Positions 46,783 through 59,162 of a stretch of 64,000 nucleotides of DNA are shown one piece after another. Source of the stretch: Juglans regia (lineage: Eukaryota; Streptophyta; Magnoliopsida; Fagales; Juglandaceae); NCBI RefSeq assembly GCF_001411555.2, contig NC_049914.1, positions 11,708,847-11,772,846 on the forward strand. The letters are read 5' to 3'. Made by a program: the position numbers and the translations under genes. The notes beneath the pieces were generated by a model. That model saw only the letters and a program-made list of their open reading frames with translations, made no database searches and was not told the DNA's origin. The stretch's first letter is position 1. Each line of letters opens with the position of its first letter.

Positions 46783-47089
46783 TCGTAATATATCTTGTGT
46801 GTCCTTCCTGAGCCTGAGACAACCCGTTTCGGGCAACTCAGAGATTTGCTGAAGCAATTTGAGACATGGAGGTAGGCCAGGCGGAGAACCAGGCATGCAT
46901 AAATGAAAAAATCACAACAGGAGAATCCCATGCATACGCAAATAGCGGAGGATACTAGCGCTTTGCCTCCAGCCTTGATCGCATGAAGGTTATAAGCGAA
47001 GTTCGAGACAGACAGGAACTCAGAAAGGCTGAGCCAATTGTACTGCTGGAACTTGTTATCGTCCACCCAGACTGACCAGAAGCTACAAT

Positions 47090-49010
47090 GACGGTCAGTA
47101 GTGAAATGACACTCGAAGCTAGGGATGCTAGGCGACAACTCCTCGCTGAACATCTAGATGTGTTCTCATGGAATCACGGGGACATGCTCGAAATAGCACT
47201 TGAAATCATACATCACAGCTTAAGTGTGGACCCGAAAGCCAAAGGGGCATGGCATAAGCACTGAAGTGTCAGTGTGGAAAAGAATGTCGCCATAGACGAA
47301 GAGGTGGACTGCCTACTAAGGGCGGGGTTCATCCAAGAAGCTCACTACCCGGAGTGGTTGTCAAATATGGTGCTAGTAAAGAAGTCGAGCAACATATGGA
47401 GAATGTGCGTCGACTCCACTGACCTCAACAAAGTTTGCTCGAAAGATAGCCTGTTGCTTCCTCGCATCGACCTCATTGTTAACTCGACGGCGGGTCATCG
47501 CATGCTTAGCTTCATGAACGCCTCCTTGGGGTATAACCAAATTTGTATGAAGCCCGAAGACGAGGAGAAAACTTTGTTCATCACAGACTGAGGTCTGTAC
47601 TGCTACAAGGCGATGCCCTCCGGTCTAAAAAATGTAGGGGCCACCTACCCATGAAGACATGGGACTACAAGTGCGACCAGGCATTTGGAGCCTTTAAGAA
47701 GTACCTCACGAGCCTGCCACTCCTTAGCCAACCTCGGTGTGGGGAAACACTGACCTTGTACTTGGCCATATCCCCCCAGGCGACTTCTTCAGCACTAGTA
47801 CGCGAGGAAGAGGGAATCCAAAAGTCAATCTACTACGTCAGCTGGGCATATCGAGAAGGTGAAGCCCGATAAACCCGCATAGAGGAGTTAGCCTTTGCAT
47901 TAGTAGTAACCACTCGAAAGCTGCGCCCATACTTTCAAGCCCACTCGGCACAAGTCCTCATAGAGACTCTCCTCTGAAAAAGGTATTTCAATGCCCGGAT
48001 GCTATGAGAAGCCTCATGAATTGGGCAATGGAATTGAGTGAGTTCGATATTAATTACGCACCTCGAAACACTATAAAGGGACAAGTGCTAGTGGATTTTG
48101 TTGTCGACTTCACCGGGTTCTCAGCAGTGGATAAGGATGCACGCCCTGTAAAGTCCTAGCAAGTATTCGTTGATGGCTCGTCTTGCTGGGCTAGAGGGGG
48201 AGGAGGGTGCACATTGTGGCACCTAAAGGAGAAGAACACAATTATGTCATTAAATTGGCATTCAAAACAACAAATAAAGAAGTAGAGTACGAAGCGCTGC
48301 TCTCAGGATTGCAGGTAGCCAAAGCTTTAGGAGCTGCCGAAATTGAGATGTGGGTTGATTCTCAAGTAGTAGTAAATCAAGTACAAGAGAGTTTGCTGTG
48401 TAGAGTGAAAAGCTAAGGAGATATCTGGCATTGGTAGAAGCTAAGCGCCCTCACTTCAAATATTTTCAAATTCAACAAGTATCAAGAATGGAAAATTAGA
48501 AAGCAGACAAGTTAGCACGTGCAGCATCCGGATAGGTGAACTCCCCCTGCCAAAAAATACGGTGATTAGAATGGTGGAAGTACCGACTGTAGGAATCAAC
48601 GTAGTGAATCAAAGTATTGGAATTACAACCCAAGACCCCAGATTGGGAAGGGGACATAGTCAAATATTTTGAAACCGGCGAGGTACCTGAGGACCGACAG
48701 TAGGCAAGAAAAATCAGGAATAGAGTGGCACACTACACAATGATCGAGGGAGTCCTATACCAAAGGGTCCACTCGGCGCCTCTCTTAAGGTGCATCTTCT
48801 CGGAGGAGGCATAATATGTGTTAGCAGAAATACACAAAGGAATTTGCAGGAACCATTCGGGAGGACAGGCGCTAGCCGAAAGGTGATAAGAGTGGGTTAT
48901 TACTGGCCTCAAGCCCTTCGAGATGCCAATCACATCGCATCAGAGCACAGATTGGCGGGGGGAACCAAATACCGGCGAATACTACCCATCGACAATAGAG
49001 CCTCTGAATA
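47090..49010 (+). pseudogene. Tat element A pol remnant (RT, RNase H, aRNase H, integrase head)
   Basis: RT fingers and palm: VDCLLRAGFIQEAHYPEWLS, NMVLVKKSSNIWRMCVDST, DLNKVCSKDS and FMNASLGYNQI (47274-47591), followed by CYKAMPSGLKN. The next RT part including YVDD is deleted near 47635. RNase H resumes with DQAFGAFKKYLTSLPLLSQP and SIYYVSWAYREGEAR. The second RNase H (about 48080-48420) shows LVDFVVDFTG, VFVDGSSCWARGG, NKEVEYEALLSGLQVAKALG and EMWVDSQVVVNQV. An integrase zinc-binding piece with RVGYYWPQALRDANHI is near 48890. Many stops and shifts. The double RNase H is the Tat hallmark. Confidence 0.85.
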
Positions 49011-49105
49011 AACGTCGCTTGGATGCATTTTCACCTAGGCCCCAACAACCACCAGTCTCACCTTCTCATTGGAATTTAGTTCAGGTTGGCCGATCAAGGT
49101 GTCAT

Positions 49106-49753
49106 CTACATTGCCCAAGTTGGCACGAATGTAAAACAAACGCTTAACTGTTTGCCCAGCTGGATACTCTCACCCTCACCCGACAAGAAAAAAAACTTGT
49201 TGGTGTATCCCTTCACCACCTTGTTCCTCTCCTCTATCCGAGCCCATTTCTGAACCGGCTGGAAATTGTAGATATGCCGATCCTTCCTTACTAGACTATG
49301 AGTAATAAAGAACTTGTGGGCCATGAGGTCAGGGAGATCTGACTCGGCCTCCTCCAGAGCACGGCGCTAGATAACACAGCACGAGATCAAGATCCTCCAT
49401 GCAAAGGGAGCGAGTTGAGCGAGCGCCAAATGAAAGAAACTCAGCACTTCGTGCACCAGTCGCCAAAATAGAAACCTCGGGCCACAGGAGAACATGGTAG
49501 GATACACCATAACTTTAGTTCCGTAGCCCTCCTCATTCACCTCCCCGCTGGTAGGGGAAGGCACTATGACCTCCACCTTTAAGGGGATCCTGTAGGTCGC
49601 CTTCAACTCCTCCAGTTCGTCTGAGGTAATCACTAACCACCATGAAAATCCAGCAAAGTCATATGGAAGGGAACCGCCACAAACGGCAGCTGCTTGAACA
49701 GCGCAAGAGGGCATCGCCCGTTCTCCAGAACGCGAAGATTTCTTCGAGGCCAT
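49106..49753 (-). pseudogene. Antisense extra ORF of Tat element A
   Basis: Starts at 49753 (MASKKSSRSGERAMPS) and reads against the element. It contains SDELEELKATYRIPLKVEVI, GLRFLF-like FSCGPRFLFWRLVHEVLSFF and LALAQLAPFAWRIL. After a break at 49367-49324, it continues HKFFITHSLVRKD, WARIEERNKVVKG and NKFFFLSGE. This is the family annotated in plant genomes as a 'putative plant transposon protein' or gag-like protein. The same domain lies antisense in the element at 56.9-59.6 kb. Tat/Retand elements are known to carry antisense additional ORFs of unknown function near the 3' LTR. Confidence 0.65.
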
Positions 49754-50240
49754 AAAGGGTAGGAAAGGTTGATGAGAACTTTTGGAAGGAAATAAGAAAA
49801 GGAAATTGCAGAATGACAGGACAAAGGCAGAGTCAATACGATGGGCTACTCAACATGAGATGAAGTCCTTATATAGGCGGTGGCGACGATCACCCTCCCG
49901 AGGTGTCATAACTCTACGTATCTCACACGTGTCCCACTCAAGTATCAAGACCTCGATTAATGTAATTGGTGCAAAGCATATCTGCTGAATGTGCGAATTA
50001 ATGGTAGTGAAAAATGGAGCTAGGACGCAGAAATCAAAAAAGCACCATTCAATGCAAAAGTGCAACTGACATTGTGATGCCACATATGTGAAATGCAAAC
50101 AGTCATTCAGAGTGCCATCAGGCGGGCCGAAAACTTGAAAGGGCATAAGGTCAAAAGGAATAAAAGGAATTCCTCCCCGACCTATCCAGGAAGAATTTGC
50201 AGGGAAACTGTAAGGGGAATTTCCCCTAGGAAAGACCCAC

Positions 50241-50841
50241 TGAGCCTTGGCCCAGAACCTGGCCCAAAGGGTTCCCTATCCAAGTAAGGAACAAAATGTC
50301 AACCAGGGAGGGGCACCATCCAGTTGACAAGACAGATTGACCTAACATTCTACGGCCGCCCTCCTAAACAGTATCTGCACATAACGCCCGGGAAATGCAG
50401 AAGGCCCTCAATTCATTGGCATCAGGTCATCTATGTCTCATATAAATTAGATCAAAGGTTAGGGAACCACACTGCATTAATGACGCTGTTGATTAAGTCA
50501 CACGCCACATTTAAGGAGCCGACGCAAAGTCACGCCACATTAAAGAAGAACTAACAGCATACACAAAAAGAAAACATGGACTTTGTGGGAAAAAGACTAT
50601 GTACGCTCCCCAAACACGGTATAAATAGCAGGCTCTAGGTACCAAAAAAACTCTCTCATCCCTAGACTCACTTACATATTTACTACCCTTTAAGAATACT
50701 TACTAACTGTGGCATCGAAGGTTTCCCAGCCCCAAGGCTGTCCTCTCAAAGCTATAGTATTTTCTACCTTGTGTAGGGTCTTTTTTAAAAATCTGAGTTA
50801 TTGGAACTTGGCCCAAATGTGTGCGAAAGAAGACATTGACA
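50241..50841 (+). repeat. 3' LTR of Tat element A
   Basis: TGAGCCTTGGCCC to GACATTGACA. Clearly diverged from the 5' copy by many substitutions and short indels, so an old insertion. Confidence 0.8.
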
Positions 50842-52264
50842 ATGGCGAAATCAACGAAATATTTGGCTGGTGTGGAAAAACCATTTGAAGGCTTATACAG
50901 TACATTCGAATAGAATCAAAGTTTTTATTGAATTTTATGTCAAAACAATACCTTAATCAGTTATGGATAAATATTTAGTTTATATTAAGAAATAGCAATT
51001 AAAGAATATATAGAATGAAGATCAATAAATAATTTAGAAAATGAACAGACAGATGGAATTTAAAAACCTCAATTATTGGAGAAAAATAAGAACAAATAAA
51101 TGCGACAAAGTGATGCTTAATGATATTAAAAAAGTAATGATTCATAATTAATTAATTTTAAAATATATGTAGTGTCCATTTAAAAAACTATGAGAAAGTG
51201 CAAATATAAAGAGGCACTAGGTGCCCGAATCTAAGGCTAGACAGAAACTAATAGGAACTGGCCATCGGAGTCCGAAACCAACCAAAGTCAATGGAGAACT
51301 AGTCGGCCGGTAGTAGAAAATTGATGAAACTGACGTCGGTCGGTTCGGTCCCGGTCTAAACCTAGTTCATACTGCCTAACCTTTTGATATTATATATATA
51401 TATATTATGTAAAACGACGTCGTTTGGATTTAGTATTTAATACCCATCCCCCCTCCCCTCCCGATTATGTGTTTCTCTTAGACTCTCTCTCTCCCCTCTC
51501 ACACACCAGCCACTGGTAGTCTCTAGTCTCTCACACTCGTTTAATTGCAATTGATGAGATTTAAGCAATCATCGAAGGGCCATGCATGATGATGAATATT
51601 TTTTTTAATATTAATACATAGGGAACATAATAGGATGATCTTTTTATTTTGGGTTTTCAAGTATCTCAAGTTTTCTATTTAGATGATTCTGATTTAGGGA
51701 TTCAATGGTGTGTGGTACAAAATTTTTCTCAAAAAAAAATATATGATTTTATCCCTGAGACAAATAATGGAGAAGACGAAGACTAAAAAAAGGGTGCCTC
51801 TACACAAGAAGAATACCAAGAGAGTCAACCTGTCTTTAATTTGTTTGTGGATTTGAGCCAATATGACATGATTCCTTTATATAGAAAAGATATTGAGGCT
51901 GAAATTGTTGATGCGACAGTTGAAGAAAATGTTGAATCATTTGAAATATATACATATGAGGAGGGAGAATGATCAACTGAGACTTATACAGACGAGTGAT
52001 GTGTTTTGTGTTCACATGACACTTTATGAAAAAATAATTTATGTGATGTATGTCTCAGTGCTTTTAAATCATGTCACCCAAGAGAAATGAAGTTTGTATC
52101 CTATCTCCACTCGTTCCTTGCTCTCCGATTGACTCACCAGTGGAGATTAACTCTCAAGAATGAGTTAAAATATAGATAAAAATTATGTTTAAATTAAGTT
52201 AAATTATACATACTAAATACAATATAATTGATCATTTCCTTCGTTTTTACCATAAATATGGTTT
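50842..52264. other. AT-rich stretch with a diverged hAT-like end
   Basis: Segment 51230-51560 repeats the layout of 9447-9722 and 15650-16092: a GGTCGGTTCGGTC block, a TA run, AAAACGACGTCGTTTGG, CCCTCCC and CTTAGACTCTC. The following open stretch (51800-51990) has SQYDMIPLYRKDIEAEI, which I do not recognise. Confidence 0.35.
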
Positions 52265-53425
52265 TCTTTAGAGCTAACAGTACAATCTTGTTGAGGTCGA
52301 GGCACTAGTAGAGGCCACATTAGAAAAATATCACAAAGTGGGTAAGATTAAGGTTAATTAGTTTGGCTTGCTTCGTATGTAGATGCTCTTACTTGAACTC
52401 ATGCACCTTTAGCTACGCGTTCATGGCATAAATTCCCCCAAGATGACAAAGATCTTATCAAGAAACATTATTTTGTAATGTTAAATTTATTTATCAAATC
52501 ATTTAATGTATAGTAGGCAAAAGATAGAATATGCAAATGACTTGTTGGTATAATCATTTTATGAATGATGACTTTGAACTAAATTTTTGCTGGAGAGAAA
52601 AGCGTAAGACTATTGATGAGCTTATTTGTAATACATTCCATAAATATAAGACGAGATGCTATGAGCATTAAAATAAATTTGACAAAAAGGACGAGGCGCG
52701 CTAGCATCTTTTTAAGGATATCTGACCTTGCGAGTGAGAAAAATTTTGTGATATATTTGAAGATCTTGCATAAAAGGCAAATGACTTCTTTTACGTGTCA
52801 CATTTTATCATATTCTCTTAGTAATATTTACTAATTATTTGCATGAGCGCAGTTCTATAAATAAAATAAATAGATTAAATTTTTAGATTCATCATCATGC
52901 AAACTCAAGATCTTTTCTTCATCTTTCTAAGAAATTGGTAATGCTATTTTATATAATGTGTTGCTCTAGTTTGTTGTTTGTCGCAATTTAATAAGTTTAT
53001 CTATAAAATATGTGTTTTATAGCAAGAATCAGATACCGATTATGATATGAAAAAATTATATGTTATATATCATATAATGATCGTAATGGAGAGTGGACTC
53101 ATCCCAACGTAGGTGAAAATTATGTAATCAAACAATTATCTATCTTTTTATTAAATAGAAATATATATTTTTACGTAAACATACTTTTATATTTTTGGCA
53201 ATATTAATTATTTCTCTTATGTGCAGGAAAAAATGGTTGACTTGCATGTTGAATCTGCATCTTGTTAAAGTTTCTCAATAGGTGATGTTAACATTTTTAG
53301 AAAAGTTTTGAATCCACATTCAGGATATTTAAGGAGTTTGAGTTATTGCGTCAAGCCTTCTAGCTCATCTTCATCCTCCGATAATGCCACCAATCCTTCT
53401 AGAGCTTTAGTATTGAGGTGGGAAT
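52265..53425 (+). pseudogene. Transposase_24-type (Ptta/En/Spm) remnant
   Basis: Strongly decayed, readable only in pieces: a head with THAPLATRSWHKFPQDDKD and LIKKHYFV (about 52392-52480), a middle with ASIFLRISDLASEKNF (about 52700-52745), and a tail with LNPHSGYLRSLSYCVKPSSS (about 53310-53370). The tail resembles the conserved end motif of plant Transposase_24 proteins (HSGYxRGLGxGxKP). Many stops intervene, and AT-rich, probably intronic, sequence lies between the parts. The family call is from memory. Confidence 0.45.
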
Positions 53426-54097
53426 TATAATAATTTAGACAGATTATAATAATATGAAGAAGGATACCTCATACCGCCATAGAAACTTTCACCAGCTTTT
53501 ACGACGTTAGCCTATACCTCATGCATGAATTATACAATATACTGTGATATATATCACCAAAACCATGCACATCATGCAAAGCCAGGTCACAGTTTTGGAC
53601 GTCCTGCATGCGGTCATAAATGAATTCATGCAGTGCACACATCAATTCCAAATTTCAGTGGTCGATCCATGCGTGAGAATTTTCTGACACGGTTTTATAC
53701 ATATAAGACTCGGCAGCCCGTGTGTGAATGAAGCTTGGAAAACTTGTATGGATGATGAATATTATGTACTCTGGTGATCATTATGATTGTGATATTTTCT
53801 CTGGAGTTTTGGCACGCACGCACGCACGCACGCACGCACTAAAGTCATGCATGATGATTTTTTCAACAAACGTTTCGAGTTATTAGAATATTAACCTTAT
53901 AATATTATATATATGGTGGGATATCTATCTATATATATAAATTCATTTTATATATAATTGTTACCCAATATATAATTATGATCAATATTGCATCTAATTT
54001 TTATGTATATATAATTAATTGAAAGTTAAAATGAATATTCATTGGAAACAATTCATTTGCGTGACATATTGGGTTATATGTAATTAAAACAATGTTA

Positions 54098-54456
54098 CAG
54101 CGAGCTCTAGCATGTGTTTTTATGTATTTTATTTTAAATTATTTTTTATATAAATTTTTTAACAGTTTTAATATTTTCAAAAAATAAAATAAATTTAGAA
54201 CATCATTAAAAACACTTCCTAAATTAAAAAATAAAAAAATCATTAAAAAATATTTTTTTAATCATGAAATAAAATACAAAATCATAAAAAATAATTTTTT
54301 ATTTTACTTCATAATTTAGAATATATTTTTAAATAATATTGTAAATTTTTTTTTTTGAAATATTAAAAAATATTTAAAAAATTTATATAAAAATAATTTA
54401 AAAATAAAATATATAAAAACACGTACTAAAACGCCAACGGAGCTCCCAGCGAGAGC
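54098..54456. mobile_element. Foldback MITE
   Basis: Left end has GAGCTCTAGCATGTGTTTTT and right end AAAAACACGTACT...GGAGCTC as its inverted partner. The pairing runs on through the AT-rich arms (AAATTATTTTTTATATAAAT and its complement) for about 100 nt. Confidence 0.65.
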
Positions 54457-55507
54457 ATTATTGTATATAATTAATGTTGTGACAAACATGACATGACACC
54501 AGTTGGTACGTACATAGAAAGAAAATTGTCACAAACTGGCGTATTTTGAGGATATATAGGATTCTAGCTAGGACCCGTCCGGCCTCCTTAAAATGCAGAT
54601 TGGTCAGGCACGCAATACATGAGAAAAATCTCGTGTTTACACAACGTCATAATATATATTGAGAAATGCTAAACCCACCGATTCCGATGGTGCATCTCAT
54701 TGGTTTATTTATTTATTTAATAATTAAATTTTTTTTAATAATATTATAATTTTTTTAACAAAATATTTAAAAATGTTAAAAAATGAATAGTGCTACCCAA
54801 AAGTCCCGTTATTTTGCACACCCTAGGCACTATTTTATTTTAAAAAAATTAAAAGATGCATGGCATACATACCAAAGGAAGGATCACAAACATTTTTTCT
54901 TCAAACAAAACAAGATGCACGTACGGCTTATTCATAACTTCTTTGTGATTTTCCATGACTTCATTCCCCAATTACTTTGTGATTGCATCTGTGGTTGCTT
55001 TGTCTGACTCTATTTCTTTTAACTAAGATCCTTTCCAAAGAATCCAAACACGTGCACATTGATTACGATATCGACTAAGAATTTTTGGAATCCATTTGAG
55101 TCTTGCATTATTTACCTAGCCATCATTTTTCTTCATTGGATTATTCACGATTTTGTGCACAACTCTTGCGGCTAAAGTAACAAGCTGAAAACTGCAGAAT
55201 GACTTGTTACCGTCATTAAGGACCAGGAATCAAACAGCATAAGACTTGAAGGGGGGAGAAGAAGGGGACGGAGAAAGAAAAGAAATATGAAATATGAAGT
55301 ATGGGAGTAAAAAAGTAAAATTATATGTTTTTAAGTGGTGTACAAGAATGTGAGGCTTATGTTTAAAATTTTTCATAAAGAATTATATGAGAGAAAAAAA
55401 AAAAAGAAAAAAAAAAATTGAATACACTTATCCGGATCCAAATTTGGGTCTCGAAATTGATGGCTATAGTGCCACCTATATATATATATTTATATTTATA
55501 TGTGGGT

Positions 55508-55753
55508 AGTGCTACTATGCTCCCTCAATTTGCCTACTTGGTGTGCCTCCTATGCAAATTGTACTTTTTTTTTAAATTTTTATTTCAAACATTTTTTTAA
55601 ACATGTTTAAATATTTTTTTTTAAAAAAAATATATCAATACTACACTAATATCAATTCCTTAATCAATAGATAAACAAATTTTTATTTAAAAAAATTAAA
55701 TACATAAGCCATCAAAATGAGGGGGCAAAAGAAAGAGGCATACTAACATTATT
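55508..55753. mobile_element. Foldback MITE
   Basis: Left end TGCTACTATGCTCCCTCAA and right end TGAGGGGGCAAAAGAAAGAG then GCATACTAACA form imperfect inverted ends around a poly-T and poly-A core. Confidence 0.5.
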
Positions 55754-55840
55754 ATATATATATATATACACACACCACGTGTCACAATAGTAATTTTCTT
55801 CCCACCGGTGGTGTCATGTACGGCATGATTCTTGAAAAAT

Positions 55841-56270
55841 GATAGAGCCATCGCTGGTGGCTCTCGCTGGGAGTCACCTCTGGCTTTATCATGTATTTTT
55901 TAATGTGTTTTTTTTACAATTATTTTTATATAGATTTTTTTAATAATTTTAAATATTTAAAAAAAATAAAAATTTTTTATAATATTATTAAAAAATACTT
56001 CCTTAATCATGAAGTAAAAAAAAAATTATTTTTTTATTTTACTTCGTGATTAAGGAAGTTTTTATTTTATTTCGTGATTAAGGAAGTATTTTTTAATATT
56101 TTTTTTTACTTATTGATTAAGAAAGTGTTTTTTAATAATATTATAAATTTATTTTATTTTTTTAACAGTTATTTTTTTCTATAAAAAATAACTGTAAAAA
56201 AAACATATTTAAAAATACATGCTAGAGCCAGCGGTGACTCCAGCGGGAGCCACTAGCGGTGGCTCTAGCA
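55841..56270. mobile_element. Foldback MITE with long inverted ends
   Basis: The first 60 nt (AGAGCCATCGCTGGTGGCTC onward) pair with the last 60 (ending GCCACTAGCGGTGGCTCTAG). Inside, CTTCCTTAATCATGAAGTAAA and its complements recur, so most of the element can fold. Confidence 0.75.
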
Positions 56271-56334
56271 GTACTCTTATGATCTAAGCCTATAAATCCC
56301 GTAATTAATCCCCTACACAAATTATCCCGTACTA

Positions 56335-56520
56335 AGGTTGTGTTTGGATGTTGAAGTGAGTTGAGTTGAGTTGAGATGATAAAATATTATTAGAATATTA
56401 TTTTTTAATATTATTATTATTTTGGGATTTGAAAAAGTTGAATTGTTTATTATATTTTGTATTGGGATTTGAAAAAGTTATAATGATGAGTTGAGATGAG
56501 TTTGGTAACCAAACTCACCC
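56335..56520. mobile_element. TTTGGAT-type MITE
   Basis: Begins TGTGTTTGGATGTTGAAGTG with GAGTTGAGTTGAGTTGAG, and ends GGTAACCAAACTCA. Contains GGGATTTGAAAAAGTT twice. Confidence 0.6.
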
Positions 56521-56658
56521 ATGTTATTAGTGTTAAATTTACCAAAAAAAAAAAAAAAAAAATCTCTTATATATTTGACACCAAAAACTCTTATATCCCG
56601 TAGTAATTATTTGCCACCAAATTGGATTTGCTGTAAAAAATTATGTCCTTTTATTGTA

Positions 56659-56700
<42 letters not shown>

Positions 56701-56897
56701 TTCATGAATAAAAATTTTGAAGTACAAAAAGGAGGAGATGTTAGTCGCATTTTGATAAAAAAAAATGTAGACAAGTACTTTATCAAAAAATGTAGACAAG
56801 TATTGTAGCATTTTGCATGGTGATTACCTTTACCACCCCGTTCCTTGTAAATGTACAAGGTTGATGGCTTAGGACTGACACATCTCAATTCTCTACT

Positions 56898-57343
56898 TGT
56901 TGAGGATGTGTTTCTCCGCTCGGCACTCTCAATCTCCTGGAACCAAATAGTAAGAAGGCTTAGGGGTGGAGAAGAGGAATCTCCAATGCCTAAGTCAGTA
57001 ATGGTAGGAGTAATCTCAAAACTAATTAATGTTCTTATTTGTTTACGTACTTGGTCCCTTTAAATAGACATTTTGCCTTCTTCTGATCCTTTGGGTTTAA
57101 CTACCTTATTTGTCATTTAAAACTTAAATCCTCATCCCTCAGAGTTATCTATCTGTTTTGAGTGGATAGATACCCTTAACCGTGTCGGGATATTTGGTGA
57201 GAACTCTCTTTATCAGTTTAGCTTGAACCCTATCAGGTTAGATGGGTATCTAGGCCTCAAGTGTCTGCTGGGCGGTGGAGGGCCAGGCGCAGGTAAACAC
57301 CCTGCGGACCTTTGGGAGTATTGGAGTTTTTCTAGTTACCCCA
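56898..57343 (-). repeat. 3' LTR (element sense) of Tat element B
   Basis: Matches 59182-59611. The right edge is uncertain: similarity fades near TTACCCCA. Confidence 0.7.
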
Positions 57344-57722
57344 TGAAGTCTCATAGCGTATTGTGCAACAAGACTTTAATATTAGGCGTTCTAAGGTCCT
57401 CTCTGGATTTACTTTATTCCCTTTAGATTATTGCGTCGTACGGTTGCCTCTTTGAGTCACAAAAACGGTGTTGGGTTTTATAATTGTTGTTGTCTATGAG
57501 GTTAAGATCTGGGCCTACGATTTGAGCCCAATGTCGTGTGCTCTCTTCAGCTACCCCGTGAGTTTTTCACCACGCACAAAGGGTTTCTGTGGTGACGGTG
57601 GTGACGTTTGGAATTCTGCATTATGATTCCCCACGATTTTTATTAGAAACCGATATGCCTTCCCCACGATCTTTGTCAAACAACAATACGCCTCCTCTCT
57701 TATTAACTACTATCAGTATTTA

Positions 57723-58505
57723 TTGTCGTGTTGTTCGCCTTTTTTTTTCATCTATGTCTTCTTGTGCAAGTCTTCTCGATTTACTCCTTGGCTCTTCTTG
57801 TTCCCGTTTTCTCACACTTCTCAGTTCTTCTTCTTCCTTGGTTCTCTTTTTTCCTTTCTTCCTTCATGCTTTATGTATCCTTATTTCTCAAGGCGGTGGC
57901 CTTCACAACCCCACGAGTCCTCTGCTTTAGGTGATGCTGGTGGCGACGCTGGTTGCGACGCTGCTAGCCCTAACAGCAATGGAGGCCTTTCTCGCTCCTT
58001 TTTTTATGGTCACCACTGGTCTTCCTCTCTCTCCCATCGTGAACTAGAAAGTGCGAGGGACCATTTCAACATCCCCGACACAGTGGGGTTGTCACTGCCT
58101 GGCCAACGGAGGGGAGTAGTGGATATTAGAGGTATGGCAGTCTCAGTCACTCTTTATTTGGCTATGTTTACAATAAGGCTTCGTCTGCCCTTTGTGCAGC
58201 CCGTTTGTGATGTCTTAGACGTCTTGAGCCTTACTCTGGCTCAACTGTTGCTGAATGCATGACATCTCTTAATGGCTTGCTACGTTTTGTGGTGGCGAGT
58301 CCTGGAACCCACTGATAACGATTATCCTTATCTCACTGCTCGAGAATTCCTTTTCCTTCATGGGTTCAAGCGTTTGGATGGGAATCTATATAGTTTTAAG
58401 TTCCATAGTAAACTTGTTCAACTTGAGCGTAAATATTCTCACACCAAAGATTGGTCTAAAAGAATTTTCTTCGTATTGGGAAGGGTGGGAATTTCCGGCA
58501 AATGA
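57723..58505 (+). pseudogene. Antisense extra ORF of Tat element B
   Basis: Two stretches separated by a stop (57723-58262 and 58272-58505). After a Phe/Ser-rich start of doubtful meaning comes the domain: SLSHRELESARDHFNIPDTV, YLAMFTIRLRLPFVQPVCD, LTLAQLLLNA, then ACYVLWWRVLEPTD, FLFLHGFKRLDGNLYSFKFH and KDWSKRIFFVLG. The order and motifs follow those of the antisense ORF at 49753-49106 (ELEELKATYRIP, RFLFWRLVHEVL, KFFFLSGE). It faces against the gag of its own element. Confidence 0.65.
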
Positions 58506-58602
58506 GGGTGTACATTGAGAGTTCCCTATTCGAGCAAATTGGTCGCCCGTTCCCGACAAGCGTGATTTTGAGGTTTTATCTCCTCCACCGATTGACCATA
58601 AA

Positions 58603-59130
58603 CTAGGTGATGAACTGCTTGCCGAGTTCTTCAAAACTCTCAATGGAGCACGGCCGCAGTGCTCCGAACCATCCCCTAGCTGCTCCCTTTAATGTCAGAG
58701 AAAAGGCTCTGCAAGTTTCCAAATGTTCCATTAGATCCTTGGAGTTGTCGTACATATCTATCAACGGGACCTTGAACTTTGGTGGAAGTGGTACTGCCAT
58801 GATCTCCGATGTGTAGGGCAAGTTGGTGTTGGTTAACAATTGGTCAACCAACGATGATGTCCCTATCTTTCTGGCCATTTTTTCATACTTTTATCCATCA
58901 AGCTGCGCAAGTCGTGGTACATCTTATTCGTATCCTCATCCTCTTGGTGGCCTTTATCGGCGCCCGTGCTGTCCGTTCTGCGCCTTGCGGATCTCGTTCT
59001 CCTTTTGCAACAAGTCGACCTCTATGGTAAGTTTCTTTACTATTTCTTCTATTTCTACAAGTCTTCCCTCCATGTTTCACGAAGTCTCTTCTTGATCTCT
59101 AGTTGCTTGAGATCGAGTGGTGGTGGACAT
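58603..59130 (-). pseudogene. Gypsy gag of Tat element B, internally deleted
   Basis: Upstream part (59080-58900) is helical and charged (VEIEEIVKKLTIEVDLLQKE), as in Tat gag N-termini. The capsid part (58878-58603) shows LPPKFKVPLIDMYDNSKDL, MEHLETCRAFSLTLKGAARG and WFGALRPCSIESFEELGKQF, the Retrotrans_gag signature. About 15-20 residues normally found between HLET and CRAF (the helix with a conserved Met) are missing, and stops separate the pieces. Confidence 0.8.
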
Positions 59131-59162
59131 GGGAAAAGCACACTGATTATGAGATATAAAGA

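Larger units (their letters stand above)
46160..50841 (+). mobile_element. Ty3/gypsy Tat-lineage LTR retrotransposon, decayed, with antisense ORF
   Basis: Two LTRs (46160-46764 and 50241-50841) share blocks such as GGTATAAATAG and CCTAGACTCACTTAC. The PBS TGGCGCCGTCTGTGGGA follows the 5' LTR. The pol remnant has RT, RNase H and a second archaeal-type RNase H, typical of Tat elements. A minus-strand ORF lies between pol and the 3' LTR. No 5-bp target duplication matched (GCCCA before, ATGGC after). Gag is essentially gone. Confidence 0.85.
53426..56897. other. Intergenic stretch dominated by foldback MITEs
   Basis: No supported gene. It holds three foldback MITEs (54098-54456, 55508-55753, 55841-56270), a TTTGGAT-type repeat (56335-56520), a (GCAC)n microsatellite at 53813-53838 and a (TA)n run at 56667-56690. 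Confidence 0.6.

Noticed and set aside
46686..47153. 155-codon minus-strand frame over the Tat element A leader
   Set aside because: It covers an LTR and PBS region in reverse and shows no domain; shadow of the element.
46155..50846. 5-bp target duplication for Tat element A
   Set aside because: The flanks GCCCA and ATGGC do not match.
57589..57934. Phe/Ser/Leu-rich plus-strand frames
   Set aside because: Pyrimidine-rich sequence gives open frames; only the part from about 58026 onwards shows a domain.
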